A stretch of DNA of 64,000 bases from Litsea cubeba (lineage: Eukaryota > Streptophyta > Magnoliopsida > Laurales > Lauraceae): NCBI GenBank assembly GCA_012931725.1, contig CM022946.1, forward strand, positions 120,593,958 to 120,657,957, given 5' to 3'. Positions 11,331-21,659 of the stretch are shown here, piece after piece. Both the position numbers and the translations under genes were made by a program. The notes under the pieces are model-generated. The model had not been told where the DNA came from and did no database searches. It saw only the letters and a program-made list of their open reading frames with translations. Position 1 is the stretch's first letter, and each line of letters begins with the position of its first letter.

Positions 11331-13150
11331 TGTTAGTTTTATGGACTCAATCCAGTAGATGATATAATAAATTGATTAAATTCTTTATTTATTCATATAT
11401 TCATGCTTTCCTTTCATGAGATGAATGGTGATTTATTATATACTTGCACATAACCAATACGAATGACATGATGGTTCATGAGATGAACCGGGGTCCACAA
11501 GTATATTAGATGTAACACATGTGTATGGATGAGATCCACATACGGGAGACATGTGTGACAAATCTTATACTTAAATATCTTCACAACCAGTGATGAGACT
11601 GGACATCTCATACTGACAAGGTTGCAGCACTTTGATCACTATGAGATAGTGTGATTTGTCTCGATCATCAGAATGGAAGATTCTGGATCATAGTGTTGGT
11701 ACATTGGATGTATTGAAGGACCATGAGAAGCACCTTATAAACACTGTCTTTATTTTAAGGTCTGCTCTCATAATTCCCTAGCAATAGGCTCTCAATCCTG
11801 AGACATTAATGAACTCAAGTTTCTATCTATTCATTTGCTTTGAGTCACCAATGAGTGAGGCCAACTGTAGGTCAACACCTCGGTGATTTGGGTACGTGGT
11901 AGTAGAGCTGTGGGAACATTCAATAGTCAAGATGGAATCTATCTCTAATATCCCCTTGTGCCAATTAATGGATTTATCATTGGTAAGTGCGCACCCATTC
12001 CTATTAAGAGTTAATTGGAAAGGTACCTATTGATCATTATAATTGATTGGGGCTCAAGGATAATAAGATATGGATCTATTTTGGAAGACAGGTCCAATTG
12101 ATCCATGGATATTGATAGAGGGGTCTACTTGTGGTAATGTGGAAGTTTAGGGTCTTCTATGTAATATTCCTAAGACTGGAGTTTAATTGCATTTATATAG
12201 TGGAGTTATTTGCAATTAACTGTGGGCCCGGATTACACATGAGATGTGGGGTCGCGTGTCCCAGTTGGAGCCAGCTTTCTAAGGAATCCCTAGTGGTCCC
12301 CACGCTAGCCCAATTATTAGAAAGTATCTAATTCTAGTTGAACTCTAAAAGGAAAGTTACTATTTCTATTTGAAGTGAGACTTCTAATAGTGGTAATAGT
12401 AGACTTACTAATTTTAGTAGAAGTGAGACTTCTATTTTAATTAGAAAGGAATTGGAAAGTTACTAATCATATTTGAAGTGAGACTTCTAATTATGATATG
12501 GTAAGTTACTAATTAATTAATGGAAGTAAGACTTCTATTTTAATTAAGAAGAGATAGTTACTAATTTTTGGAAGTAAGACTTCTAATGGAAATTAGTAAG
12601 TTGGGCTTGCAAAAGCTATAAATAAGAGGAGAAGAGGGCCTTGGACGTCCCATGCATACAACCACCTAGGGATTCACGCCCAAGGCCCTTTTGTGCAATA
12701 GTTGCACATGCTCTTCCTTCTTCCCCTCTTCTAGTTCTCTTTCTAGTTCCTCCTTAGAGTTCCTAGTAGTTTTCTCTTGGAGATCCCACCATCTTCTTGA
12801 GAAAAAAGAGAATCTGATACGGGTCATAGCGTGGAAGATCAAGAGGTCTTGGAGATCCCTATTTGATTAGTGAAAGCGTTTCATCATCAAAGAAAGACGC
12901 AACTCCTCCATTAGAGCACAACCGAGCTCCAAAGGTATAATCCACTTCCTTGCATGTTGTAGATTATTATGGATGCTTGTTAGTTGTTGTTTCTATCTTC
13001 TAGATAGATTGTATTTACTGATCATAACGACTGAGATTGAGGACATAGATCTTGGATTGGGTTTTATAGCCTTGTGGATAGTTGATCCCTGCGTCAAGTG
13101 GGTCAAAAAGTTTTTGAAACCTATCCTAGAGGCTCACCCTATTTCCAACA
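11331..13150 (+). mobile_element. Copia-like solo LTR inserted in gag of unit 1
   Basis: The 1820-bp insert starts TGTTAG and ends CCAACA and is flanked by the perfect 5-bp duplication GTTTT (11326-11330 and 13151-13155). The uninterrupted site is visible in unit 2 near 34105. A plus-strand TATA box (CTATAAATAAG at about 12617) gives the orientation. There is no internal coding region or second LTR, so it is a solo LTR, the usual product of LTR-LTR recombination. Its size suits a Ty1/copia LTR, but the superfamily is inferred from the ends only. Short tandem AAGTGAGACTTCTA-type repeats lie at 12360-12600, upstream of the TATA box. Confidence 0.85.
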
Positions 13151-13155
13151 GTTTT

Positions 13156-15813
13156 TGTTGCCTCCAGTGAAGCGGTAGAGGAAGCCTCTGCCTTTTCTTG
13201 GACTTCTTATTTTGGCTGGGTCTTCTCTTGCCGTTTGAGCTTGAGGAGATGTTTCCAATCCTGCCTTCGCTGTTGAGCTGTAGGCTTTGTTTTCACGACC
13301 TCCCAATTTTCATCTTCTAGGAGAACGGGATGTACCCATATGGGTTGTCCGTCTGGTGTCGGGTAAGGAACCAGTTCTTCGGATGCTTGAATTGAGTTTA
13401 TCACCTTGAAGGAAGTAGTGATCTTCTTCTTCGGTGATTTTGATGTTTGTCCACATGACACCATGTTGACGGAGGCAGACCCATAGTTTTTGTCGAAGGT
13501 GATGACTCCGTTTTTCCACATCTCGTTTATTTTTTCTCTCACAATGAAGCATTGATTGAGAGGATGCGAGATCATCTGGTGGTATGGACAGTACCGAGGA
13601 TCGTTGGTTTTGCCAACATCACCCGATCTTTTTGGTTCAGGCAAGGTGAGTTTGCCGTTTGCCACAAGAGCCCCGAAGATTTCATCAACGTCTTCATCAA
13701 ACGGGTATTTCTTTTCTACTCGTTCTTTGAAGGCTTCTGAGAGTTCAGGTCTCTTACCAGCAACTTTGTTTTCAGCTTTCTTTGGTGGCTGAGGAGCTGA
13801 CTTGGTCTGCACATTGAGGACCTCTTTTTTCTTTGGTTTAGAGGTTGCAATGGCGGTTGGCTCTTTTCTTGATGATTTCTGACTGTTGAGGTCTTTAATC
13901 ACCATTTCAGCTTCCATGGAAGCTTCTAGGAGTTCTCCCAGGTTTTTTGATTTGTTGCCGATTATCATGGAGCGGATTCTGGCTCTCATGTTGTTTCGGC
14001 AAATGTCGACTAGCGACGCTTATGGCAATACATCAGAGCATTTGTATGCCATTGCTTTCCACTTGTGAATGAAGTCAGATGTTGATTCATTCTCCCCCTG
14101 TTTTAGGCTGCACAGCTGAGCCATAGTAGCGGGATGATCTTCACCTTTGAAGTGAGTCAGGAAGCGTGTCTCTAGCATGGCCCAGTTTTGGATTGAGTCC
14201 TCCGGCAGAGTGGAGTACCAATCGAAGGCCGTACCTTTTAGGGTACTTGCAAAGAGGCGGATCTTGAGTGCATCTTGATCCGCGATAGCTCCCGTCGGGA
14301 TCTTGAAGTGGATGACGTGCTGTCTGGCTGATCCTTTCCCCGTATATGTTTGGAGAGTAGGATGCTTGAATTTGGGGGGGAACGGGACCGAGTCCATCCA
14401 TAAGGGATATGGTGGCTTGATCCCATGCTCCTTGAGTATATCCTCTTCTTTTGCTTTGGCGAGGATACTGTCTACGTCCTTTTTGGTAAGGGCGCGTGAC
14501 TCATTTTCTTCTCCATTTACCTCGTCGTTTTGATGATTCGGAGGAGGTTCATTGTTCGCCTGATTTTGGAAGGCGAGGAGAAGGTTTTCCATCAGAGTTT
14601 CAATCCTCTGCTGGCCCTGTTCCAACTGCTGGATGCGGGTGATCGCATCTTCTGGAGGTGGATTGCGGGGTGGCGGCTCAGAATTTGTAGCCAAGACATT
14701 CATCCTTCGTGATTCGAACGAAGAAACTGTCCTGGTGACTGAGCTGGGGCTCATTCTTTTTGAAGAAGAGCTTGAGGAAGGATCACTCTGCTGTCCCTTG
14801 CTTGAAGGACCAGGGGATTCTTCTGAATGTCTTCTTGTCCTGGAGACGCTTCGGGTCATCGGACATCGGACATGGATTTTTGTTGCTGATTTTTGGCGCC
14901 TTCTGGTTTTTCCAACCATATGGACAGCAACAACTTGGTTGGGTCTTTCTTTTTCGACCCATTTGGGAGAGACTTGGAGTGTAGGAGGTTGGGTCCTTTG
15001 CTTCTCTAGTCTCTTTTGCCGATACGACGCACGGCGGCGTATGCGACGGGCAATTTGAGCTTCAGTTAGCTCTGGCTGGGCTTTGACGATGAAGGATGTG
15101 CTCCCTCGGGTGCAGCAGCCGAGTCTGTCTTCTTTGCAGCTGGGCAAGGACAGGATGCGCACCCTGTCCTTCGCCTGTTGCAGCGAAGCTTTAAAATTTT
15201 GAAGTTCGGCCCCTGTAAAGATGAAGGGTCGAACTGCAGGTTTGTAGGCCTTAGCGGGTGCTTGAAGAGGCCTTGTGATGCATGACTTGATTTTGGGCTT
15301 GTAGGAACAAGCCGGCTCATGCTGGTTTGACTTGGAAGTCAGGTTGGAGATGGGTCTCTCCTCTTTCATGTAAGCAAGAGGATAGAACTGGTTCTCCTTG
15401 AGTGGGGCCAGGAATGCTGGCTTGGTAGATGTTTGGGACCTTCTTTGTTTTGGTGAAGGTCTTGGGGACCAAGTGTCAGGATAGACCTGGTTACTTGTAG
15501 GTCGAGGCTTCGTGGGGCTACCACGGGCTTCAGGCCTTCTGGTGCTCGCCTCTGGTGTCACGGTAGTGACACGTTGAGAGGCGAGTTTCTGCTTCTTGGA
15601 AGGAGCAGTTTGTTCTTCGGGAAGTGGGAATGGTCCCAGCGTCCCAAAGACGATAGTCCGGGGAGTCGAGGTCGACCCGGAGCTTAGAGAGTTACCGAGG
15701 GAGTTGACGCTTCGGCAGCTGATGGGGCACTTGTAGGTGCGCGTGGTTTGCTTCTGTTGAAGCATGATTTGGTGCTTGTTCTCATCGAAGGTAATGGTAA
15801 GCGATGCTGCCAT
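13156..15813 (-). pseudogene. Gag of unit 1 with long basic N-terminal extension
   Basis: ATG at 15811-15813 begins MAASLTITFDENKH. About 400 residues rich in Ser, Pro, Arg and Lys come before a capsid-like retrotransposon Gag domain (TAFDWYSTLPEDSIQNW, then LTHFKGEDHP, LKQGENEST, FIHKWKAMAYKC). A Cys/His cluster CPYHQMISHPLNQC lies near the C-terminal part and may act as a zinc knuckle. Gag forms the particle shell and packages RNA. A TAA at 14020-14022 (CAA in unit 2) breaks it, as does the solo LTR. The start is chosen because all three units keep this ATG and its context. Confidence 0.85.
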
Positions 15814-17695
15814 TGTTAGTTTTTTTTTTCAAATATTTCTGAAACAAGACCACATCCATTAGTAACCACAAGAATATAATGATCATAAATGGGAAGTTCT
15901 ATGGTTTCGTCTTTTCAAATTGCTAGAGGAAGATGACCCAAGCAACATGAAGAAGGCAAAATGCCATAGAGGGTACAATTGTTTTTGATCGCAGGTATGG
16001 TAAGCCCAGAAATGAGCGTCCCAGTGACTGCTAGAAGCAATTGTGAACTTAAATTCGACTTATCGAGAAGCAGAGCTTGCTCGAGGTAAGAAGAATATAA
16101 GTTGGAGTTACAGATGTGCCGGTCGCAATACAGTAGACCCTGAAAGGGCGTACTAGTACCGCTAGGCACAAATGTTTTGAGACCGCATTTATGAGATGAG
16201 ATTCTCTGTTTTGAAAGGTCAAGATTGGATTCATCAAAGAGAGCAGATGGTATTCCAATCTGAACACGGGCTCAGCGATTTCTGCGAGCACCAGTGCTCA
16301 GAAAGAAATGAACCATAATTTCTCGGATCTGAATCTAAAAATGACGAGTTTTTTTTTTTTTTTTTTTGAAAAGCCAATATCGGGTTCATCAAAGAGAGCA
16401 AAAGGCACTCCAATCTGAACACGGGCTCAGCGATTTCCGTGAGTGCCAGTGCTCAGAAAGGAGAAAACCGAGATTTCTCTAATCTAAACCCAAAATGACG
16501 GAAGTTTTTTTTTTGAAGATTTTTTTTTAAAAAAAATCCCTTTTTTTATTTATTTTTTTTGTTTTTTTATTTTATTTTTTTTAAGATTTTTTGTCTGAAA
16601 TTTTTTTTTATTTTTTATTTTTTATTTTAAATTTTTATTTTTAAAAATTTTATTTTTGAAAAAAAATTTATTTAAAAGACGAGAGAGTACACATAGGCCT
16701 CCTAACCCGGTCTTATGAGATCTTGATTGATAGAATTGCCCCCAGGTAAGGGTAGGATTACTTAATGAACCCGTTTGGAGGACCCTTGCCTAGAACAGTC
16801 AAGCTGTCTCCACACTCTGGACAAGGCTTTTCTTTGAATCAACCATGATCAAAGAACACAGTTGGTTTAACCTTAGTGGTCTATGTCTTTTTTTTTGTTT
16901 TTTTTTTATATATACATATATTTTTCTTGATTTTTAATTAACTCATCTAAGAGAAACGATGGCCCAAAACCTTAGTCGAACAGGCTCAACATTTCTGCAA
17001 GCGCGATGAACGATAGGAACGGATCAAGGTTTCTCAATTTTGAATCCAAAATGAGAAATCTAATTTTATTTATTTTTTTTTATTATATATATTTTTTTAG
17101 ATCTTTAATGAACTCATCGAAGAGAAACGATGGCCCAAAACCTTAGTCGAACAGGCTCAACATTTCTGCAAGCGCGATGAACGATAGGAACGGATCAAGG
17201 TTTCTCAATTTTGAATCCAAAATGAGAAATCTAATTTTTTTATTATATTTTTTTTGTTTTTGAAAAGAGAAAGAGTGGAAATAAATTCAAAGAATTAGAA
17301 ATTTCCAAACAAAAAATCTCATCTCATTTTTTTTTTTTAGATCTTTAATGAACTCATCGAAGAGAAACGATGGCCCAAAACCTTAGTCGAACAGGGTCAA
17401 CATTTCTACAAGCGCGATGAATGATAGGAACGGATCAAGGTTTCTCAATTTTGAATTCAAGATAAAAAATCTGATTTTTTGTATTTTTTGTTTTTTTTTT
17501 GAAAAGAGAAAGAGTGGAAATAAATTCAAAGAATTAGAAATTTCCAAAAAATCTCATCTCATTTTTTTAGATGCGGAATCCAACATAGGCCACCAATTAT
17601 AAAGTAGCCAAGGAATCGAGAAAAGAAATATAAGCATAGAGCAAAATATATGATATGCAAATATTTCATTTCTAGCATCGTGTTCTCAAATAAAC
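15814..17695 (-). repeat. 5' leader of unit 1 with repeats and homopolymer A/T tracts
   Basis: No coding region is seen. Reading on the plus strand: a unit of about 175 bp (CATCAAAGAGAGCA...TCCAATCTGAACACGGGCT) is present twice at 16220-16500. An A/T homopolymer stretch covers 16505-16680. A unit of about 150 bp (GAGAAACGATGGCCCAAAAC, then GCGATGAACGATAGGAACGG) is present three times (about 16945, 17120, 17360). Units 2 and 3 hold three and two of the last unit. The leader links the primer-binding site to gag. Confidence 0.8.
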
Positions 17696-17715
17696 GAGTC
17701 CCACCGGGTGTGCCA
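17696..17715 (-). other. Primer-binding site of unit 1
   Basis: On the minus strand, three bases after the LTR end, the sequence reads TGGCACACCCGGTGGGACTC. TGG at this place is the expected complement of a tRNA CCA end. The same site occurs beside LTR2 (38430-38449) and LTR4 (44510-44529, one change), but not beside LTR5. Which tRNA it pairs with was not determined. Confidence 0.75.
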
Positions 17716-17984
17716 GCCTGATGGACCGCGCTCCTGCTCGGTTCTACCGAGGTTGGCGGACGTGGGAGTCCGTCGGGTTCGACCCTTTCGTAACCGGGGG
17801 GCATGGGCGTGCATCAACATTTCTTTTTTTTTTTTGTGTGGGTGTGCCAGATTTTCTATTTTACTTGGAATTGCAAGTGGCGATCCGGAGATCAACCTTC
17901 GCAAGTAAAAAGGAAATCAACTTCTTTCAAGTTTTCCATTGTACATATATTTAAGAAAAGAGACATTTTCTTGATTTGCCGTGA

Positions 17985-18052
17985 AAGGCGATTTTTTTGG
18001 CGTTTATAGCCGATTTTTGGCGTTTATAGCCAATTTTGGCGTTTATAGCCGT
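17985..18052 (-). repeat. U5 repeat of GGCGTTTATAGCCG in LTR1
   Basis: Three units of about 20 bp. On the minus strand each reads CGGCTATAAACGCC or similar, containing a TATAAA core. LTR2 (about 38725-38782), LTR4 (44815-44845) and LTR5 (62017-62092) hold three, two and four or more units. The motif matches the tandem array between pol and the accessory gene. Confidence 0.8.
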
Positions 18053-18385
18053 TTTACAATCCTTATCAATAATGAAAGACAAGAGTTGTGATTTTTGTCC
18101 CTTTTTAGAAAATACAACTACAATGAAAAGCAAGAAAAGGAGGATCTAACTTCTCAGGAGATTGTGGGAGACCCGTTTAGATTGACGGTCGCAAGCCATA
18201 TGTGGGCTTCGCCATCATCCATGCAGATGAGAACAGAGGATGCTATTGATTCGCTTGGCTTGGCTATAACCTCGGGTTTTTAGAGGACAAAGACCGAAAG
18301 GAGGTCCTATGTCCAATAAAAAACCAAGTAGACGGGCTTGAAAAGCCATGTCTAAGCTATTGGCGGCAGAAGGAAAAGGCAAGGA

Positions 18386-18412
18386 CCTTGGGGGGGGGGT
18401 ACCCCCCAAGGG
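18386..18412. repeat. Poly-G/poly-C palindrome around GGTACC in LTR1
   Basis: CCTTGGGGGG, extra Gs, then TACCCCCCAAGG form a near-perfect palindrome. It is present in LTR2 (about 39112-39136), LTR4 (split by an insertion at 45195) and LTR5 (about 62427-62448), with G-run length differing between copies. It lies in the transcribed R-U5 part. Confidence 0.8.
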
Positions 18413-18551
18413 ACTTTTGTCACCTTGTTGCAGTGGTCGGTGTAGAACTTCCGCAGAGTTTTCTCTCTTTTTTCTTTTTCTGGATTTCTGTGCTTTGTCT
18501 GTCTGTGTCTTTGTGCTTTTTTGTGATGATCCTTTCTTCTTGGAGAGCTCT

Positions 18552-18563
18552 CCTACTTATAGG
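18552..18563 (-). promoter_or_regulatory. LTR1 TATA box
   Basis: Minus-strand CCTATAAGTAGG. The same place in LTR2 (39291-39302), LTR4 (48600-48611) and LTR5 (62642-62653) reads CCTATAAATAGG, the plant consensus, so LTR1 carries a weakened box. It orients the LTR on the minus strand. Confidence 0.75.
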
Positions 18564-19236
18564 CTTTTAGGTGGCCATTTAGGAGGGTTTATGAGCTTTA
18601 ATTGTCATAAAGCTACATAAAGGGAGGAGTTACAAGATTGAATTCTTTATTTTGTAACTCCTTTTTCTTGGCTTCTGATTGGCTGGAGGAGATTGAGGGC
18701 ATTTAAACGCCTTTAATCGCCATGATGGGAGGAGTTTCATGGGTTAAATGCCATGAATCTCTTGACTTGTAACTCCCGAATGCTTGCTTCTGATTGGGCC
18801 GTCCAAAGAAATGGATTAATGACTGTAATAAAGCTAGTCAATTAATCGCATTAAGTGGTCGCCGAGCAGCTGGAGAGTCGCGGGCCGTGCCGCGTCTTTT
18901 GGGATTCTTCTGTCGATGATCATCGATGGATCTTCATGTAGATTGACATCAGATGACCATGTAATTTCAGGTGTTTGTTGCCAACAGAAGGTCGGTGCTA
19001 TCTGTCCTGTCGATTTCTCGATCGGTCGGGTAGAAAACACACTTTTTTTGGTTGACCGGGTGGCGATCAACATTGTTTTCGATACTCTTGATGATTGACC
19101 CGTGTTTTGGACGGATGTCAGAGGATTTGGTGTCTCAAAAGTATGAATTTTGGAAAATACCAGAGGCTGGGCACTTCGAATCGCGAAAAAATGGCGAAAA
19201 CTGGGGTTTCCGGGGCCTTCCCGGCGACCCCGGGCT

Positions 19237-19264
19237 CCAGGGTCGCAGACCCCTGCGACCCTGG
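19237..19264. repeat. GC-rich inverted repeat in U3 of LTR1
   Basis: CCAGGGTCGC and GCGACCCTGG form 10-bp arms around an 8-base loop. In LTR2 (39978-39999) and LTR4 (49262-49283) the arms are joined through only 2 bases (CA or CG); the LTR4 form is a fully symmetrical 22-bp palindrome. LTR5 holds an extended variant near 63330-63375. Confidence 0.8.
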
Positions 19265-19490
19265 GGGGGTTTTCCCCCTTTTTGTCCCGTTTTGTGTCCG
19301 TTTTTGCTGTTTTTCGATTCTTTTTTCTTCTGTATTTTTCTTTGACATTTTGACCATTTATTGGCCTGATTTCCCTGTAGGAAACCTGATGAGAATCCTT
19401 GCATTTTATTTTGCAAAGTTTTCGATTTCCTGAGAAAGCCGAAGACTTTGTTGCGCAGAGCTGCCGATTTTCCGTCAGAAGCTGAAACTG

Positions 19491-20512
19491 GGTCAAACGA
19501 TGTCGGAATGACCTGAAATTTGGTTTGAAGCTTCTTGAGCAATAAATAAGACCAACCATAGGCTTTTGTTTGAGTTTTGAAGTCGTTTGGGGCCTATCAC
19601 CAGTAGACTTGCTTTTGTCGCGATGAAGATGTCGCGGTTTGATGTGCGGTCAACCGATGTCCGATTGACTCGAAATTTGACAGGGAACCTATTGGAGTCA
19701 TTTTAAGATGATCCATAGGCTCTGTCTTGGAAACCATGGTCCCGGAGAGCTTTGCCTCCGAGAGGCCTGATTTGGCTTCCGAGCGTCAAACTATGGTCAA
19801 ATGTTGTCGAAATGACCTGAAATTTGACGTGTAGCCCTTTATAAGCATTTTGGAGCCGTCCATGTGCTCTATCTGATGAGTAATGGCCTCGGTGGTTCTC
19901 GCCGCCGAGAGGCTTGATTTAGCTGTTCGAGGGTTGATGTAGGGTCAAACATTGTCAGTTTGACTCGGAACTTGACATGGAGCCTTTTGGAAGTATTTTG
20001 AGACCATCCATCGGCTCTAATCGAAGATTTGGTGTCTCCGATACTTTTGCCGCCGAGAGCTCCTTTTCGGCTGTTGGAGAAGCAAAGTTAGGCCAAATGA
20101 TTTTGAAATGGCCCGAAACTTTTTGTGTACTCCTCTTTTGGCTGTCTTGAAGAATCTTGCAGTTTTTGTTTGATTCTGACAAGATTTGATTTTTGGAAGT
20201 AGCATTGCCTATTTATGGCAGGTTGTGGCTTCATGTAGCTCTTTGGATCTTGAAGAGGCAAAGTGACATTTTTTGTGTCAACAGGGAGCTCCTTTTCAGC
20301 TGCCGGAGAAGCAAAGTTAGGCCAAATGATTTTGAAATGGCCCGAAACTTCTTGTGTACTCCTCTTTTGGCTGTCTTGAAGGATCTTGCAGTTTTTGTTT
20401 GATTCTGACAAGATTTGCTTTTTAGAAGTACCATTGCCTATTTATGGCAGGTTGCGACTTCATATAGCTCTTTGGATCTTGAAGTGGCAAAGTGACATTT
20501 TTGGTGTCAACA
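19491..20512 (-). repeat. U3 module array of LTR1, period about 150 bp
   Basis: The core GGTCAAAxxxTGTCGxAxTGACCTGAAATTTG recurs with anchors at 19491, 19648, 19795, 19943, 20091 and 20320. Spacing is 157, 147, 148 and 148 bp, then 229 bp where a duplication has occurred. Each module ends with a CCAT(A/C/G)xGCTCT-like stretch. LTR2, LTR4 and LTR5 have four, five and at least three modules. Confidence 0.75.
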
Positions 20513-20526
20513 AATGCCCCCTCGAG
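20513..20526 (-). other. Polypurine tract of unit 2
   Basis: The minus strand reads CTCGAGGGGGCATT directly before the LTR start TGTTGACACC, as expected for plus-strand priming just inside a 3' LTR. It shows that LTR1 acts as 3' LTR of unit 2. The equivalent tract is absent at the right side of LTR2 and LTR4. Confidence 0.75.
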
Positions 20527-21529
20527 GTACAGCGACGAGTTGCTTAACTTTTGTAGTCGATGTGCCTCGAAGAGATTTGTGAAGGAGAGCCTGTGACTGG
20601 ACCAAGAGTCTTTGAGCAGTCTTTCTTTTTGGTATTTGTAGCCTTTTGAGCTTCCAAGGGAATTTTATGGTAGTGAAAGGGATCACATACCATCTCGAGG
20701 CAAAGTTTTGAAGATGACATCAGGGATGTGGATTTGGGTTTTGACCTTGTGACCTAACAAGCTGTACGTGGCAGGTTAGGGGGTCAGGTTTGGTTTTGAC
20801 CGTGTGACCCAACAAGCTGTATGTGGAATGTTGGGGGGTCAGGTTTTGGTTTTTGGTTTTGGTCTTGTGACCTAACAAGCTGTATGTGGCAGGTTAGGGG
20901 ACCAGGTTTTGGTTTGGTTTGTTATGGAATGTCAATTTCAAGATTTTGGCTCAATTTGGTAGATGAGGTTGGATGGTTTGATTTTTGGAAGCTCATGGGG
21001 CTTGGAATTTTCTTTGCATGGTCCAATCAACTCGAAAGAGGCATGGAACCATTTTTGTATACTCTTGGTAAGAGGGATTTCTCTTTGACTAAAAGCCCAA
21101 AAAATTATTATTATTATTATTATTATTTTTTTTTTGTGCCTAGGTGGTCAAACCTGGCTCATATGGGCTAACCCATGGGACCTTAAGCTTTTGAAATGGC
21201 TTAGATCTCATATGGTGTCATTTTTGTAAAGAATATCCAAAAATATCTCCTTTGGATAGAGAATATCTAAGAATATCTTTTTTTGGAGATAATCTCTCAT
21301 GATCCCTTTATTTTGGGATAGGATATCTCAAGATATCTTTCTTTTGGGAAAGAATCCTTCATTGATCCTATCTTTTGGGAGAAAATCTCTCATTGATTTC
21401 TTTTTGGGGAGAGAATCCCTCGAGATATCTTTCTTTTGGGAAAGAATCTTTCTAATCTCTTTCTCTTGGTAAGGTTACTAATTAGTAACACTTACGTCTT
21501 TCTTCTTTCCTTCTTTGGTTTGCTCTCCT
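20527..21529 (+). repeat. Upstream region of the accessory gene in unit 2, with two repeat sets
   Basis: Three units of 55-63 bp carrying TGTGACCTAACAAGCTGTA and GGTTAGGGGGTCAGG lie at about 20735-20912. A degenerate set of roughly 40-bp units (AGAATATCT, TTTTGGGA(G/A)A(G/A)AATC) covers 21228-21470. An (ATT)n tract lies near 21107-21127. The region sits between the polypurine tract and the accessory TATA box. No gene is seen. Confidence 0.65.
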
Positions 21530-21538
21530 CTATAAAAG
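21530..21538 (+). promoter_or_regulatory. TATA box of the antisense accessory gene
   Basis: CTATAAAAG is 122 bp upstream of the accessory ATG on the plus strand, opposite in direction to the LTR promoter. A CT/TTC-rich leader follows it (21565-21658), typical for a plant 5' untranslated region. Promoter function is inferred from the sequence only. Confidence 0.6.
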
Positions 21539-21659
21539 CAAGGAGGAGGTTGGATCTCTTGCTCTCATTGCTTTCTTTTGCAACAATCCCAAGAGGGCTT
21601 CAAGACCAAGAGTTCTTCTTCTTCAAGATCTTCAAGACTTTTCTTCTTCTTCTCCATCA

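Larger units (their letters stand above)
17719..20512 (-). mobile_element. LTR1 of family A (shared by units 1 and 2), 2794 bp
   Basis: The minus strand begins TGTTGACACC (20512) and ends GGTCCATCA (17719). U3 is about 2 kb and built from roughly 150-bp degenerate modules. The minus-strand TATA box CCTATAAGTAGG is at 18552-18563, so R should begin near 18525 and U5 runs to 17719. Unusually, the left neighbour is a primer-binding site and the right neighbour a polypurine tract, so this LTR is flanked by internal sequence on both sides and has no target duplication. The last 229 bp repeat the preceding U3 end, with a complete LTR terminus at the internal junction 20283/20284. Confidence 0.88.

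Noticed and set aside
16500..16690. Possible replication origin or matrix-attachment site in the A/T tract
   Set aside because: The tract is simple homopolymer that varies freely between leaders; nothing in the sequence supports a specific role.
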